From the NCBI RefSeq assembly GCF_016458205.1, contig NZ_JAEMED010000001.1, forward strand, positions 1 through 64,000: a stretch of 64,000 nt of DNA, written 5' to 3'. The position numbers were made by a program, and so were the translations under genes. The notes below the pieces were generated by a model that was given only the letters and a program-made list of their open reading frames with translations, searched no databases and was not told where the DNA came from. Within the stretch, counting starts at the first letter, position 1, and every line of letters starts with the position of its first letter. Below are positions 33,826 to 43,511 of the stretch, piece by piece. The DNA is from Streptococcus sp. 121. GTDB taxonomy: Bacteria; Bacillota; Bacilli; Lactobacillales; Streptococcaceae.

Positions 33826-34170
33826 ATGACAGAAAAACAAAGGATGATTCAGGAATATGTTCCTGGTAAGCAAGTCACCCTAGCCCATTTGATTGCGAAT
33901 CCCGATCCCGTTATTTTTGAAAAACTAGGTCTCCAAGCAAAAGATCGGGGTGCTATTGGCATTTTAACGATTACCCCCAGCGAAGCTGCTATTATCGCTG
34001 TTGATTTAGCAACGAAAGCTGCCGGTGTTGAAATTGGGTTTGTCGATCGTTTTAGCGGTTCTGTAGTGATGACGGGAGATGTAGCTTCTGTAGAAACGGC
34101 CCTTGCAGCTGTACTGGATGGATTACATCTAATCCTAGGATTTTCTGGAACAACCGTTACCAAGACCTAG
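33826..34170 (+). CDS. eutS: Microcompartment shell protein EutS
   Basis: A 114-residue BMC-domain protein of the circularly permuted EutS/PduU type: an N-terminal strand ([21 protein letters not shown]) precedes the BMC core with [25 protein letters not shown]. EutS forms bent hexamers thought to shape shell edges. It is preceded by AAGGAGAAG and lies with the regulatory genes eutV and eutW, not with the other shell genes. Confidence 0.93.
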   Translation: MTEKQRMIQEYVPGKQVTLAHLIANPDPVIFEKLGLQAKDRGAIGILTITPSEAAIIAVDLATKAAGVEIGFVDRFSGSVVMTGDVASVETALAAVLDGLHLILGFSGTTVTKT

Positions 34171-34189
34171 TAGTAAGTGAGTGGAAAAC

Positions 34190-34765
34190 ATGAAAAGTAA
34201 AATCGTAATCGTCGATGATGACCCCATTGTTCGTTTAGATATTCGTCATATCTTAGAATCTGGAGATTACCAAGTTGTAGCCGAAGCCAAAGACGGCTTT
34301 GAGGCTATAGAAGTGTGTCAAAAATTTCATCCTGACCTCGTCTTGATGGATATCCAACTCCCTTTATTAGATGGTTTAACAGCCAGTAAAAAAATTCTTG
34401 ATGACCGCTTGGCCTATAGTGTTATGTTACTTTCTGGTTTTAGCGACGATCAATACATTCAAAAAGCCAAGCAATATGGAACTAGTGCCTATTTAATTAA
34501 GCCTTTAGATGCCAAATCGCTGATTCCTATGATTGAAGTTTGTTTGGAAAAAGGAAGAGAGACCTATGCTTTGAAAGATGAAACGGATAAACTCAGTAAA
34601 AAAATTGAGGATCGGATTATCATTGAAAAAGCCAAAGGAATGCTGATGTATAAAGAAAATCTGACAGAGCCAGAAGCCTTTAAACAAATTCGTTCCATAA
34701 GTATGCAAAAAAGGGTTCCTATGATTGAAATCGCAAAATTACTCTTGTTACATGATGAACTATAA
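34190..34765 (+). CDS. eutV: ANTAR-domain response regulator EutV
   Basis: A 191-residue two-component regulator acting on RNA. The receiver domain has the acidic pocket DDD at 9-11, phospho-acceptor Asp54 in LVLMDIQLP and the KPLD lysine near 105. The C-terminal ANTAR domain (about 130-190, EDRIIIEKAKGMLMYKENLT then EPEAFKQIR) binds paired hexaloop hairpins and prevents terminator formation. ATG 34190 is preferred over GTG 34181. Its targets are visible in this window upstream of eutP, eutG and eutA. Overlaps eutW by 14 bases. Confidence 0.93.
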   Translation: MKSKIVIVDDDPIVRLDIRHILESGDYQVVAEAKDGFEAIEVCQKFHPDLVLMDIQLPLLDGLTASKKILDDRLAYSVMLLSGFSDDQYIQKAKQYGTSAYLIKPLDAKSLIPMIEVCLEKGRETYALKDETDKLSKKIEDRIIIEKAKGMLMYKENLTEPEAFKQIRSISMQKRVPMIEIAKLLLLHDEL

Positions 34766-36158
34766 AGAAAAAATACGGGAGCTCTGTTCCCAGCAAACAG
34801 ATTTAAGTCCAATGGCTATCGAATATCTTGTGGAACAGGCAAGCCAACTGGAAGCAGGTGACACCTATTCTCATCAGGACGTTTTTATTGACGTTCGTAG
34901 CTTGGCACAACCCAATCAAGCCTTGGTCATTTACCATAAACGTCCACAAAAGCAACTGAGTCTTTATCGAGAGGATGTTGTGGGGGATGTTGCAGATTTA
35001 CGAGATGAACCTGGGGTTATTCGAACCTTAGAAACTGGCTTAGCCTCAGTCGGTTTGACGGCTATGTCTCAAGAAGGAGCCGTGATTTACCAGACAGTCT
35101 TTCCTTTAGTATGGGAAAAAGAAGTGGTTGGAACGTTGATCATTGAAATGGCACCACCGTCTCTTTCTTCTTCTATCTCACCAACAGAAAAGCCAGTTCT
35201 TGATTGGGAGCATGATTTACCGGCTAACTTTCTGGAACAACTGGATAATCAAATTTTTGTGTTTGATCCTCAAGGAACCTTGGTTTATGCTAATGCCAAG
35301 GCTAGGGAATTATATGCAGGTCGATTAGGTTATCGAGATCAATTAGAAGGTATGCACTATGATAATTTGGTTCTGGATACCCTGTCTTATCAAGAAGCCC
35401 TAGCAAGGGCTCGACTCGAAAAAAATGAAATTGACCAAGTACGGGTGCCCTATGGCGGTTATTTTTTCCAGCTAAAACGGCAACTATTGACAAACGGATA
35501 CTTGCTAATGGAATGTCGAGATGTAACGGAAATTCGCAACTTGGAGCGGGAGCTACAGGAACAAAAGGTTTTAGTAAGGGAGATGAACCATCGGGTTAAA
35601 AATAATCTTCAAACCTTGGTTTCGCTCCTTAGACTGCAAGCCTATCAGACAGATAAGAAGGATGTTAAGGAGGCCTTGGAAGAAAGCGTCCATCGTATTC
35701 TTTCAGTGGCCAGCATTCATGACTTACTCAGTCATAAGAAAGGACAGAAACTTCCATTAGCTCCTCTTTTGGAACAAGTTTTGACAACTGTTCGTCGCTC
35801 CTTTGGCCAAGATTTTATTCAGGTCCAGAGTCAAGTTGATGCGGACTGTGAATTAGATGCGAGTCGGGCTACAGCCTTGGCTCTGATTGCGAATGAAATC
35901 CTACAAAATTCATTCAAACACGCTTTTCATGTTAAGAAGAAAAATGCAACTGTAGGCTTGCATCTTACAAGAAAAGATGGTATCATTAGAGTATTGATAA
36001 CCGACAATGGTAGCGGTTACAATACGAGGCGTCGCTATTCCCAAGGTCATCTTGGCCTGGTCTTAGTCGAACGTTTTGTCCAAGATAAATTGTCTGGAAG
36101 ATTGGATGTACAATCAGGTTCAAATGGAACACGGACAAGTATATTATTTCATGAATAA
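34752..36158 (+). CDS. eutW: Sensor histidine kinase EutW
   Basis: A soluble kinase of about 468 residues without membrane segments. An N-terminal sensor domain of the EutW/PdtaS type is followed by a PAS domain (about 160-255, FLEQLDNQIFVFDPQGTLVY), the HisKA_2 dimerisation helix with the phosphorylated His in REMNHRVKNNLQTL (near residue 280) and a HATPase domain (ANEILQNSFKHAF, TDNGSGYN, GLVLVERFV). In Enterococcus EutW responds to ethanolamine and phosphorylates EutV. ATG 34752 or 34755 inside the eutV end is the likely start. Confidence 0.92.
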   Translation: MMNYKEKIRELCSQQTDLSPMAIEYLVEQASQLEAGDTYSHQDVFIDVRSLAQPNQALVIYHKRPQKQLSLYREDVVGDVADLRDEPGVIRTLETGLASVGLTAMSQEGAVIYQTVFPLVWEKEVVGTLIIEMAPPSLSSSISPTEKPVLDWEHDLPANFLEQLDNQIFVFDPQGTLVYANAKARELYAGRLGYRDQLEGMHYDNLVLDTLSYQEALARARLEKNEIDQVRVPYGGYFFQLKRQLLTNGYLLMECRDVTEIRNLERELQEQKVLVREMNHRVKNNLQTLVSLLRLQAYQTDKKDVKEALEESVHRILSVASIHDLLSHKKGQKLPLAPLLEQVLTTVRRSFGQDFIQVQSQVDADCELDASRATALALIANEILQNSFKHAFHVKKKNATVGLHLTRKDGIIRVLITDNGSGYNTRRRYSQGHLGLVLVERFVQDKLSGRLDVQSGSNGTRTSILFHE

Positions 36159-36167
36159 ACATTTTTT

Positions 36168-36250
36168 CTACAAAGAAGTGGAAGAATACAAGCAATGACG
36201 CTTAAAGACTAGGGTTCTATTGGTTCCTGGTTCTTTAAGCGTCTTTTTTT
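36168..36250 (+). promoter_or_regulatory. ANTAR-type tandem-hairpin antiterminator upstream of eutA
   Basis: Hairpin 1 CTAC-AAAGAA-GTGG (36168-36181) and hairpin 2 AAGC-AATGAC-GCTT (36190-36203) are separated by 8 bases; both have six-base loops with A first and G fourth. Hairpin 2 uses the bases of the terminator 5' arm GACGCTTAAAGA (36197-36208), which otherwise pairs perfectly over 12 bp with TCTTTAAGCGTC (36232-36243) followed by T7. This is a textbook EutV target and the clearest in the window. Confidence 0.88.
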
Positions 36251-36260
36251 GGAGGTTTTC

Positions 36261-37694
36261 ATGTCGGAAAAAATCCTAAGTGTTGGTTTGGATATTGGGA
36301 CTGCCACAACTCAATTAGTCCTCTCTCAACTCACGATTGAAAATATTGCATCGGTTTTTACGATTCCTCGCATCTATATTACAGACAAGAAGGTTCTGCA
36401 TAAGAGTGATATTATCTTTACCCCTCTTGCCGATCACCAACTAATCTTGGTTGACGATATTAAAAATTTTCTTCAAATGGAATATCAAAAAGCTGGGATT
36501 CAAAAGAGCGATATTCAGATGGGAGCTGTGATTATTACCGGTGAATCTGCTCGAAAGGAAAACGCAAGTCAAGTCCTGCAAGCATTGAGTGGTTACGCTG
36601 GCGATTTTGTAGTCGCAACCGCAGGTCCTGATCTAGAAAGTATAATTGCTGGAAAGGGTGCTTGTAGCCATCTCTACTCACAAAAGCACCATACGTCGGT
36701 TGTTAACATTGATATTGGAGGGGGAACCTCTAATTACGCCTTGTTCCGTGAGGGAGATATTCAGGATACGGCCTGCTTTGATATAGGCGGAAGGCTTTTA
36801 AAAGTTGATGACTCAAACAAGATTTGCTACATTGCACCAAAATTGCAAGAGATTATCCAAAATGAAAACCTGGATTTGTCTTTAGGACAACTTGTTCATC
36901 GGCAACATTTGGATAGACTGATTACGATACTTGTTGATGTGATGGAACAATCCTTAGGTTTACCGAAGAACAGTCCCTATTTTGAACTTTTGGTGACCAA
37001 TCACGCTCTAAAGGAAGGGCAAGACATTGCTTGTGTGTCCTTCTCAGGAGGAGTCGCTGATGCCATTGCAGTGGCTGACAAGGAGGTAGACGATTTTCTT
37101 TATGGAGATATTGGAATTTTACTGGGCAGAGCCATTCGACAATCGGCCATATTCCGCGAAAAACAGGTCATTCAATCTGCCGAAACCATTCGGGCAACAG
37201 TTGTAGGAGCTGGTAGTCATACGACCGATGTTAGTGGAAGTACCATTACCTATATCGGCCGTATCCTTCCTTTGAAAAACCTACCTGTCTTAAAACTATC
37301 TGCCAGCGATGAAGAGCTTGAAAGTGATTCTTTGGCAGAGATGATAGCCCAGAAATCAGAGTGGTTTCAATTGGAAAATGAAGTCCAACAAATCGCTTTG
37401 GCTTTCTCAGGTAAACGAAGTCCTAGTTTTTTAGAGGTTGAGGCTTATGCGGATGCGATTGTGTCAGGGATGAAGACGAGTATTCAAAAAGGATATCCGC
37501 TCTTAGTCATTCTCCAAGAAGACATGGCAAAAGTACTGGGACAATGCCTTTATACACGCCTACCTGCCGACTATCCCTTTGTTTGCATTGATTCCGTGGA
37601 TGTTCAAAATGGCGATTATATCGACATTGGACAACCGCTTGTGGAGGGGTCTGTCCTTCCAATCGTTGTCAAAACCTTAGTATTTGATTCCTAA
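36261..37694 (+). CDS. eutA: Ethanolamine ammonia-lyase reactivating factor EutA
   Basis: A 477-residue ATPase of the actin/Hsp70-like fold that exchanges damaged cobalamin on EutBC for fresh adenosylcobalamin. The N-terminal [14 protein letters not shown] and [14 protein letters not shown] motifs form the nucleotide site. The frame opens with TTG at 36249, but ATG 36261 after GGAGG is the natural start. It opens the long metabolic part of the operon, behind the antiterminator. Confidence 0.94.
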   Translation: MSEKILSVGLDIGTATTQLVLSQLTIENIASVFTIPRIYITDKKVLHKSDIIFTPLADHQLILVDDIKNFLQMEYQKAGIQKSDIQMGAVIITGESARKENASQVLQALSGYAGDFVVATAGPDLESIIAGKGACSHLYSQKHHTSVVNIDIGGGTSNYALFREGDIQDTACFDIGGRLLKVDDSNKICYIAPKLQEIIQNENLDLSLGQLVHRQHLDRLITILVDVMEQSLGLPKNSPYFELLVTNHALKEGQDIACVSFSGGVADAIAVADKEVDDFLYGDIGILLGRAIRQSAIFREKQVIQSAETIRATVVGAGSHTTDVSGSTITYIGRILPLKNLPVLKLSASDEELESDSLAEMIAQKSEWFQLENEVQQIALAFSGKRSPSFLEVEAYADAIVSGMKTSIQKGYPLLVILQEDMAKVLGQCLYTRLPADYPFVCIDSVDVQNGDYIDIGQPLVEGSVLPIVVKTLVFDS

Positions 37695-37709
37695 AGGAGG
37701 AAAGGTTTC

Positions 37710-39080
37710 ATGATTCTTAAAACAAAATTGTTTGGTCGTGTCTATGAATTTTCTTCAGTGAAAGAAGTTCTAGCCAAGGCCAATGAGTATAAGTCAGGAG
37801 ATCAACTGGCTGGAGTAGCAGCTCAATCAGCTGAAGAACGAGTTGCTGCCAAGGTAGTGTTGGCACAACTGACTTTAGCAGATCTCTTTAATAATCCAGT
37901 TGTACCATATGAAGAAGATGAAGTTACTCGGATTATCGTCGATGATGTCAATCTTCGAACTTATGAAAAAATCAAACACTGGACAGTTGAAGAATTACGG
38001 GAGTGGATTTTGGATACCAACACCAAGAATGTTGATATTCAGTGGATCTCAAGAGGCTTGACCTCTGAGATGGTGGCCGCTGTTGCAAAATTAATGACCA
38101 ATTTGGATTTAATTGTGGCAGCTAAAAAAATTGTCATTACCAAAACCGCTAATACAACTATCGGAGTACCGGGTACCTTCTCCTCACGTTTACAACCTAA
38201 CCATACAACGGATGATCCAGATGGAATTATGGCCTCCACCATGGAAGGTTTTGCATATGGATGTGGAGATGCCCTACTAGGCTTGAACCCTGTTGATGAT
38301 TCTGTCGAAAGTACCAAACGAATTCTCCATAAATTCAATGACTTTATTGAAGAGTATCAAATCCCAACACAACACTGTGTTTTAGCTCATGTGACAACTC
38401 AGATTGAAGCTATGAATCAAGGAGCTCCTACAGGTTTGGTTTTCCAATCGATTGCTGGATCTGAAAAAGGAAATACGGCCTTTGGTTTTGATGCAAAAAC
38501 AATCCAAGAAGCACGTGATACAGCCTTAAAAGTTGGTTCTGCAGCTGGTCCGAATGTGATGTATTTTGAAACTGGACAAGGTTCAGAATTGTCATCAGAT
38601 GCCCATTATGACGCTGACCAAGTGACCATGGAAGCTCGTTGCTATGGTTTTGCGAAACACTTTGATCCCTTCCTCGTGAATACAGTCGTTGGTTTCATTG
38701 GACCAGAATACCTCTATGATTCGAAACAAGTTATTCGTGCTGGTTTAGAAGATCATTTCATGGGCAAACTTTCAGGGATTTCTATGGGTTGTGATATCTG
38801 TTACACCAACCATATGAAGGCCGATCAGAATGATGCTGAGAACTTGTTGGTACTACTCGGTGCTGCCAATGTTAACTACATCATGGCAATTCCTCATGGT
38901 GATGACATCATGCTTAACTACCAAACAACGGGTTACCATGAAACTGCAACCATGCGTGATCTATTGGACAAACGCCCTATTAAAGAATTTGAAGAGTGGA
39001 TGGAAAAAATGGGTCTTATGGAAAACGGCCGGTTGACCGCCCTTGGTGGAGATGGATCCATCTTTATGCAACGGAACTAA
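37710..39080 (+). CDS. eutB: Ethanolamine ammonia-lyase large subunit
   Basis: A 456-residue TIM-barrel catalytic subunit that, with EutC and adenosylcobalamin, splits ethanolamine to acetaldehyde and ammonia. The full-length family profile is present, including RLQPNHTTDDPDGIMAS and the substrate-binding region around EARCYGFAKHFDPFLVN. Preceded by AAAGGAGGAAAGG. Followed by eutC after 15 bases. Confidence 0.97.
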   Translation: MILKTKLFGRVYEFSSVKEVLAKANEYKSGDQLAGVAAQSAEERVAAKVVLAQLTLADLFNNPVVPYEEDEVTRIIVDDVNLRTYEKIKHWTVEELREWILDTNTKNVDIQWISRGLTSEMVAAVAKLMTNLDLIVAAKKIVITKTANTTIGVPGTFSSRLQPNHTTDDPDGIMASTMEGFAYGCGDALLGLNPVDDSVESTKRILHKFNDFIEEYQIPTQHCVLAHVTTQIEAMNQGAPTGLVFQSIAGSEKGNTAFGFDAKTIQEARDTALKVGSAAGPNVMYFETGQGSELSSDAHYDADQVTMEARCYGFAKHFDPFLVNTVVGFIGPEYLYDSKQVIRAGLEDHFMGKLSGISMGCDICYTNHMKADQNDAENLLVLLGAANVNYIMAIPHGDDIMLNYQTTGYHETATMRDLLDKRPIKEFEEWMEKMGLMENGRLTALGGDGSIFMQRN

Positions 39081-39095
39081 GAAGGAGGGACGCAA

Positions 39096-39995
39096 GTGGA
39101 TGAAAAACAATTAAAAGACATGATCCGCTCGCTCTTAAGTGAGATGGTAAAGGAGGATGCCACTCCGAGTGTTGAGGAAGTTGAAGTCAGCGAAACTAGT
39201 CATAAGCCAAGTCAAGAATCCGTCATTGAGGATGGAATGATTGAAGATATCACAGAAGTCAATATCCAGGAACAATTTTTAGTGCCGAGTGCTTTGAACG
39301 AAGAAGCTTATCGAAAAATTAAAAAGTTTACTCCAGCCCGTTTAGGACTATGGAGAGCTGGAACACGTTATAAGACCCAGTCAGTCTTAAGATTCCGTGC
39401 TGACCATGCGGCTGCTCAAGATGCAGTTTTCTCCTATGTTTCTCCAGAATTTGTGGAAGAAATGGGACTGATTCCAGTACATACGTCACCGACCTCGAAA
39501 GATGAGTATCTGACTAGACCAGACCTTGGACGTGTCTTTCCAGATGATCAAGCAGAGATTATTAAACGAGAGTGCAAGCCTAATGCCAAGGTCCAAGTTA
39601 TTGTTGGGGATGGTTTGAGTTCCTCTGCAATTGAAGCCAATCTTCGAGATTTTCTACCAGCATTGAAACAAGGCTTGAAAATGTTTGGAATAGACTTTTC
39701 AGAGGTACTATTCATCAAACATGCACGGGTGGGAGCGATGGACCATGTAGCTGAACTTACGGGAGCTGAAGTGGTTTGTATGCTAGTTGGCGAACGTCCT
39801 GGTTTGGTCACAGCTGAATCCATGAGTGCTTATATTGCTTATAAAACATGGCGAGGAATGCCGGAAGCCAAACGGACTGTCCTTTCAAACATCCATCGTG
39901 GAGGAACTCCGGCGGTTGAAGCAGGTGCTTATGTAGCGGAAATTATCAAAAAAATTCTCGATCAGAAAAAATCGGGTGTTGACTTGAAAGGATAA
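39096..39995 (+). CDS. eutC: Ethanolamine ammonia-lyase small subunit
   Basis: A 299-residue partner of EutB that contributes to cobalamin binding. It starts with GTG, since the only nearby ATG is out of frame, after AAGGAGGGA. The N-terminal [18 protein letters not shown] forms an amphipathic helix followed by an acidic linker (about 20-60), the plan of an encapsulation peptide, and the catalytic-type core begins near [15 protein letters not shown]. The C-terminal [17 protein letters not shown] is conserved. Confidence 0.95.
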   Translation: MDEKQLKDMIRSLLSEMVKEDATPSVEEVEVSETSHKPSQESVIEDGMIEDITEVNIQEQFLVPSALNEEAYRKIKKFTPARLGLWRAGTRYKTQSVLRFRADHAAAQDAVFSYVSPEFVEEMGLIPVHTSPTSKDEYLTRPDLGRVFPDDQAEIIKRECKPNAKVQVIVGDGLSSSAIEANLRDFLPALKQGLKMFGIDFSEVLFIKHARVGAMDHVAELTGAEVVCMLVGERPGLVTAESMSAYIAYKTWRGMPEAKRTVLSNIHRGGTPAVEAGAYVAEIIKKILDQKKSGVDLKG

Positions 39996-40006
39996 AGGGG
40001 AAAGAA

Positions 40007-40663
40007 ATGGTAAGACAGGAACGATTAGGAGCAAGTGTTCTATCATCCTTGCTCATTCCAAATGTGGACAGAGGCTTGGCTGCTTCCTTGGAACTAAAAC
40101 CCCATCATCGGAGTTTGGGAATTGTAACTTCCGACTGTGATGATGTGACCTATGTAGCTTTGGATGAAGCCACAAAAGCTGTCAATGTTGAAATTGTCTA
40201 TGCTCGTAGTATGTATGCGGGCGCAGGAAATGCCTCTACGAAATTAGCTGGTGAAGTCATCGGTATTGTAGCAGGACCCAATCCAGAAGAAGTACGGAGT
40301 GCGTTGGATGTGATTGTTTATGAGATTGAAAACGGGGCTAGTTTCTACTCAGCCAATGACGACAATTCGATTCCTTATTTTGCCCATTGTATCTCACGGG
40401 CTGGATCCTATTTATCTCAAGCTGCCAATGCAACCGAAGGGACGGCTATTGCTTACTTAATTGCTCCTCCAGCTGAGGCTATGGTGGGCTTGGATGCAGC
40501 TTTAAAAGCAGCAGATGTACAAGTTGGGGCCTTTTATGGACCTCCAAGTGAGACCAATTTTGCTGGCGGACTCTTGGTCGGAAGTCAATCAGCCTGTCGA
40601 GCTGCCTGTGACGCTTTTGCAAGAACTGTGGAGCAGATTGCAGATAATCCAAGAACATACTAG
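40007..40663 (+). CDS. eutL: Microcompartment shell protein EutL
   Basis: A 218-residue tandem-BMC protein forming pseudohexameric trimers with a gated central pore. Both halves are visible (LGIVTSDCDDVTYVALDEAT and AIAYLIAPPAEAMVGLDAAL). It follows eutC by 11 bases in the operon. EutL is the shell protein thought to admit larger molecules such as cofactors. Confidence 0.94.
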   Translation: MVRQERLGASVLSSLLIPNVDRGLAASLELKPHHRSLGIVTSDCDDVTYVALDEATKAVNVEIVYARSMYAGAGNASTKLAGEVIGIVAGPNPEEVRSALDVIVYEIENGASFYSANDDNSIPYFAHCISRAGSYLSQAANATEGTAIAYLIAPPAEAMVGLDAALKAADVQVGAFYGPPSETNFAGGLLVGSQSACRAACDAFARTVEQIADNPRTY

Positions 40664-40679
40664 ATAGCAGGTGATTCCT

Positions 40680-41162
40680 ATGACACAAAAAGCATTAGGA
40701 CTCATTGAGGTCAAGGGATTCTTGGGGGCAGTCGTTGCGGCGGACATTGCCTTAAAAGCTGCAAATGTTCATTTATTGCGAGCAGAAACTGTTAAATCCG
40801 GTTTGAAAAACGTGCAAATTGTGGGAGACATCGGAGCAGTTAGGGCAGCGGTCGATGCTGTGCAAGCAGAACTGGGTCAGAAATCCTATTTCCGTACCAG
40901 TCATGTCATTGCTCGCCTGGACCAACAAACGGAAGACTTGCTCTTTCCAAAAAAGGAAGAGATCGAGAGCGATGTTATTGCCCCTTCACCTGAGGTGGAG
41001 CCAGCCTCTAAGTATGATATTCATAAATTAGAAACAATGAAAGTGGTCCAATTGCGGAGTTTGGCTTATCAAGAACCTGCGATTGAGCTTAGCAAGAAAG
41101 AGATTAAGTTTGCCAATAAGGCTCGTTTGTTAGAAGCCCTTGGTAAGATAGAAAAGGAGTAA
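40680..41162 (+). CDS. eutK: BMC shell protein with C-terminal SAP/Rho-N-like domain (EutK-like)
   Basis: A 160-residue protein with one BMC domain (residues 1-85, LGLIEVKGFLGAVVAADIAL), an acidic Pro-rich linker (about 88-112) and a small helical C-terminal domain (KLETMKVVQLRSLAYQ ... ARLLEALGKI). The tail looks like a SAP/Rho-N fold rather than the winged helix of E. coli EutK, so the name is by position and plan only. Such domains commonly bind nucleic acid. ATG 40680 follows AGGTG; the upstream GTG 40671 is less likely. Confidence 0.8.
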   Translation: MTQKALGLIEVKGFLGAVVAADIALKAANVHLLRAETVKSGLKNVQIVGDIGAVRAAVDAVQAELGQKSYFRTSHVIARLDQQTEDLLFPKKEEIESDVIAPSPEVEPASKYDIHKLETMKVVQLRSLAYQEPAIELSKKEIKFANKARLLEALGKIEKE

Positions 41163-41168
41163 TTGTCT

Positions 41169-42650
41169 ATGTTTATTGAAGACAAGGACTTGGCGTCGAT
41201 TCAGGAGGTGAGAAACCTGATTCGGACGGCAAAGAAGGCCCAGAAAGAACTGGCCCAATGGAATCAAGAACAAATTGATACCCTAGTCAAGGTGGTTACC
41301 AAGGCTTGTTATGAACAACGGGAATACTTGGCTAAACTGGCTGTTGAAGAAACCGGATTTGGTCGCTGGGAGGATAAGGTATTAAAAAATACTCTAGCTT
41401 CACAAGGAGTCTATGAAGAAATAAGAGATTTAAAGACGGTTGGTGTTTTATCGGAAGATTCAAAAAAGGGAATAACAGAAGTTGCTTTGCCGGTAGGCGT
41501 GATTGCAGGTCTCATTCCTTCAACAAATCCAACGTCCACTGTTATTTACAAAGCTTTGTTAGCTTTAAAAACAGGGAATAGTATTATTTTTTCTCCTCAC
41601 CCTCATGCGCTCAAGTGTATTGAGGCAACGGTTGCGATTATTCAAGATGCCTTAAAAACGGTTGGAGCCCCAGCAGGTGTAGTGACGTCAATTCATCGTG
41701 TTTCGATTTCAGCAACCAATGAGTTGATGCGTCATAAAGACACCAAGCTGATTTTAGCAACTGGCGGAACAGCCATGGTTCGAGCGGCCTATTCCTCAGG
41801 TACTCCAGCTATTGGTGTTGGTCCTGGAAATGGACCGGCCTATATTGAGTCGTCCGCGGATATCCCACACGCTGTCCAGCAAATCCTGGATTCAAAAACG
41901 TTTGATAATGGTGTGATTTGTGCCTCTGAACAATCGATTATTGTAGATCAATCGAATCAGGAAGCGGTTATTGCAGAGTTCCAGCGTCAAGGAGCCTACT
42001 TTGTGCCCGATTCGGATGCCAAAAAATTGGGAGCAGCAGTCATTCAACCAAGTGGTCTTATGAATCCTCAAATGGTCGGAAAGACCGCTCCAGAAATTGG
42101 GAAACTGGCCGGTCTTTCGGTTCCAGAAACTGCGCGTGTTCTCATTGCTAGGGAAACAGGGATCGGGAAGCAACATCCGTTCTCTATGGAAAAACTCTGT
42201 CCAGTATTGGGATTCTATACCGTAAAAGATTGGAAAGAGGCAAGTACCTTAACCAATAGTATTTTGCAAAATGAAGGAATTGGTCATACCTTTGCCATCC
42301 ATAGTCAAAATCAGGAGATTATCCGCCACTTCAGTCTTTATACACCTGTATCTCGACTTTTGGTGAATACTGGTTCAGCACTGGGTGGTGTAGGAGCCAC
42401 AACCAATCTATTTCCAGCCTTGACCTTGGGATGTGGAGGGATTGGAGGCAGTTCCACCTCAGATAACATCAGTCCGATGAATCTCATTAATGTCCGTCGG
42501 ATTGCAACTGGTCAGCGGAGTTTGGCAGATTTACGCAAGGCTGAAAATCAAGTGGCAGAGGTTGTTAAAGAATTGAAACCTGAAAGCACATTGAGTGATG
42601 AGGCTCTCATCGAAGCCCTTGTTGCGAAAGTTTTGGAAAAACTAAAATAA
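41169..42650 (+). CDS. eutE: Acetaldehyde dehydrogenase (CoA-acylating) EutE
   Basis: A 493-residue aldehyde dehydrogenase converting acetaldehyde, NAD+ and CoA to acetyl-CoA. The catalytic Cys is about residue 251 in NGVICASEQS, with the NAD-binding ATGGTAMVRAAYSSGTP upstream. Its C-terminus ends in DEALIEALVAKVLEKLK, an amphipathic helix like the N-terminal helices of EutC, PduL and EutQ in this operon and so a candidate shell-targeting tag. AAAAGGAG precedes the start. Confidence 0.94.
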   Translation: MFIEDKDLASIQEVRNLIRTAKKAQKELAQWNQEQIDTLVKVVTKACYEQREYLAKLAVEETGFGRWEDKVLKNTLASQGVYEEIRDLKTVGVLSEDSKKGITEVALPVGVIAGLIPSTNPTSTVIYKALLALKTGNSIIFSPHPHALKCIEATVAIIQDALKTVGAPAGVVTSIHRVSISATNELMRHKDTKLILATGGTAMVRAAYSSGTPAIGVGPGNGPAYIESSADIPHAVQQILDSKTFDNGVICASEQSIIVDQSNQEAVIAEFQRQGAYFVPDSDAKKLGAAVIQPSGLMNPQMVGKTAPEIGKLAGLSVPETARVLIARETGIGKQHPFSMEKLCPVLGFYTVKDWKEASTLTNSILQNEGIGHTFAIHSQNQEIIRHFSLYTPVSRLLVNTGSALGGVGATTNLFPALTLGCGGIGGSSTSDNISPMNLINVRRIATGQRSLADLRKAENQVAEVVKELKPESTLSDEALIEALVAKVLEKLK

Positions 42651-42664
42651 AAGGAGAATAAATG

Positions 42665-42949
42665 ATGAACGCAAACGCATTAGGAATGGTAGAAACAAAA
42701 GGACTTGTAGGCGCAATTGAAGCAGCAGATGCCATGGTCAAAGCAGCTAACGTAACACTTGTTGGGAAAGAACAAATTGGAGCTGGTTTGGTTACAGTTA
42801 TGGTTCGTGGTGACGTTGGTGCAGTTAAAGCAGCAACAGATGCAGGAGCTGCAGCGGCAGAAAATGTAGGAGAATTGATCTCTGTACACGTTATTCCTCG
42901 CCCCCATGCTGAGGTGGAAGTTATTTTACCTGCAGGCAAAGCTGAATAG
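42665..42949 (+). CDS. eutM: Microcompartment shell protein EutM, copy 1
   Basis: A ~94-residue canonical BMC hexamer protein ([20 protein letters not shown]...). Two ATGs stand in tandem at 42662 and 42665; the second keeps the 8-base ribosome-binding-site spacing seen for copy 2. Compared with copy 2, Leu replaces Phe near residue 14, Ala replaces Ser near residue 81, and it has a longer tail (PAGKAE). Major facet-forming shell protein. Confidence 0.95.
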   Translation: MNANALGMVETKGLVGAIEAADAMVKAANVTLVGKEQIGAGLVTVMVRGDVGAVKAATDAGAAAAENVGELISVHVIPRPHAEVEVILPAGKAE

Positions 42950-42994
42950 TCTTACCAAACTTATAAACATTTTTAACACAAAGGAGAACAAACA

Positions 42995-43267
42995 ATGAAC
43001 GCAAACGCACTTGGAATGGTAGAAACAAAAGGATTTGTAGGCGCAATAGAAGCAGCAGATGCCATGGTCAAAGCAGCTAATGTCACCTTGGTTGGAAAAG
43101 AACAAATTGGTGCCGGCTTGGTTACAGTTATGGTTCGTGGTGACGTTGGTGCGGTTAAGGCAGCAACAGATGCAGGAGCTGCGGCAGCAGAAAATGTAGG
43201 GGAATTGATCTCTGTACACGTCATCCCACGCCCACACTCTGAAGTAGAAGTTATTCTTCCTAAGTAG
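42995..43267 (+). CDS. eutM: Microcompartment shell protein EutM, copy 2
   Basis: A 90-residue BMC hexamer protein nearly identical to copy 1, 45 bases downstream of it, with AAAGGAGAAC before the ATG. Long stretches of the DNA are also identical, so it is a recent duplication or is kept alike by gene conversion. It ends at LPK without the extra tail of copy 1. A long-form RUP-like element lies 40 bases beyond. Confidence 0.95.
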   Translation: MNANALGMVETKGFVGAIEAADAMVKAANVTLVGKEQIGAGLVTVMVRGDVGAVKAATDAGAAAAENVGELISVHVIPRPHSEVEVILPK

Positions 43268-43307
43268 GAAGCAAGGAGGCGAGGACCGTCGTTCATTTGA
43301 TATTTAA

Positions 43308-43457
43308 TATAGACTTTTAGTACAAGGTAGCGAGTCGTAGACAGCTCGAATCTCTGGGGGAGATTTTGAGCTTGCTGATACAACTTTCGAAGTAAGTTTC
43401 CAATAAGTATGGCAAGATGAGCTAACACGGTCATAAAAGATAACCGAAAAGAGTATA
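43308..43457 (+). repeat. RUP-like element, long form, copy 5, inside the eut operon
   Basis: A ~150 bp element with the same ends as the short form (TATAGACTTTTAG ... CCGAAAAGAGTATA) but with a ~45 bp internal part (CTCTGGGGGAGATTTTGAG and TTTCGAAGTAAGTTTCCAAT) shared only with copy 6. It separates eutM2 from the eutT-like gene. Confidence 0.85.
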
Positions 43458-43511
43458 AAACTGAACGAGGTCCTTTCACTTTCCCTTGAGGGTAGGAAAG
43501 GAAGTGACTGT

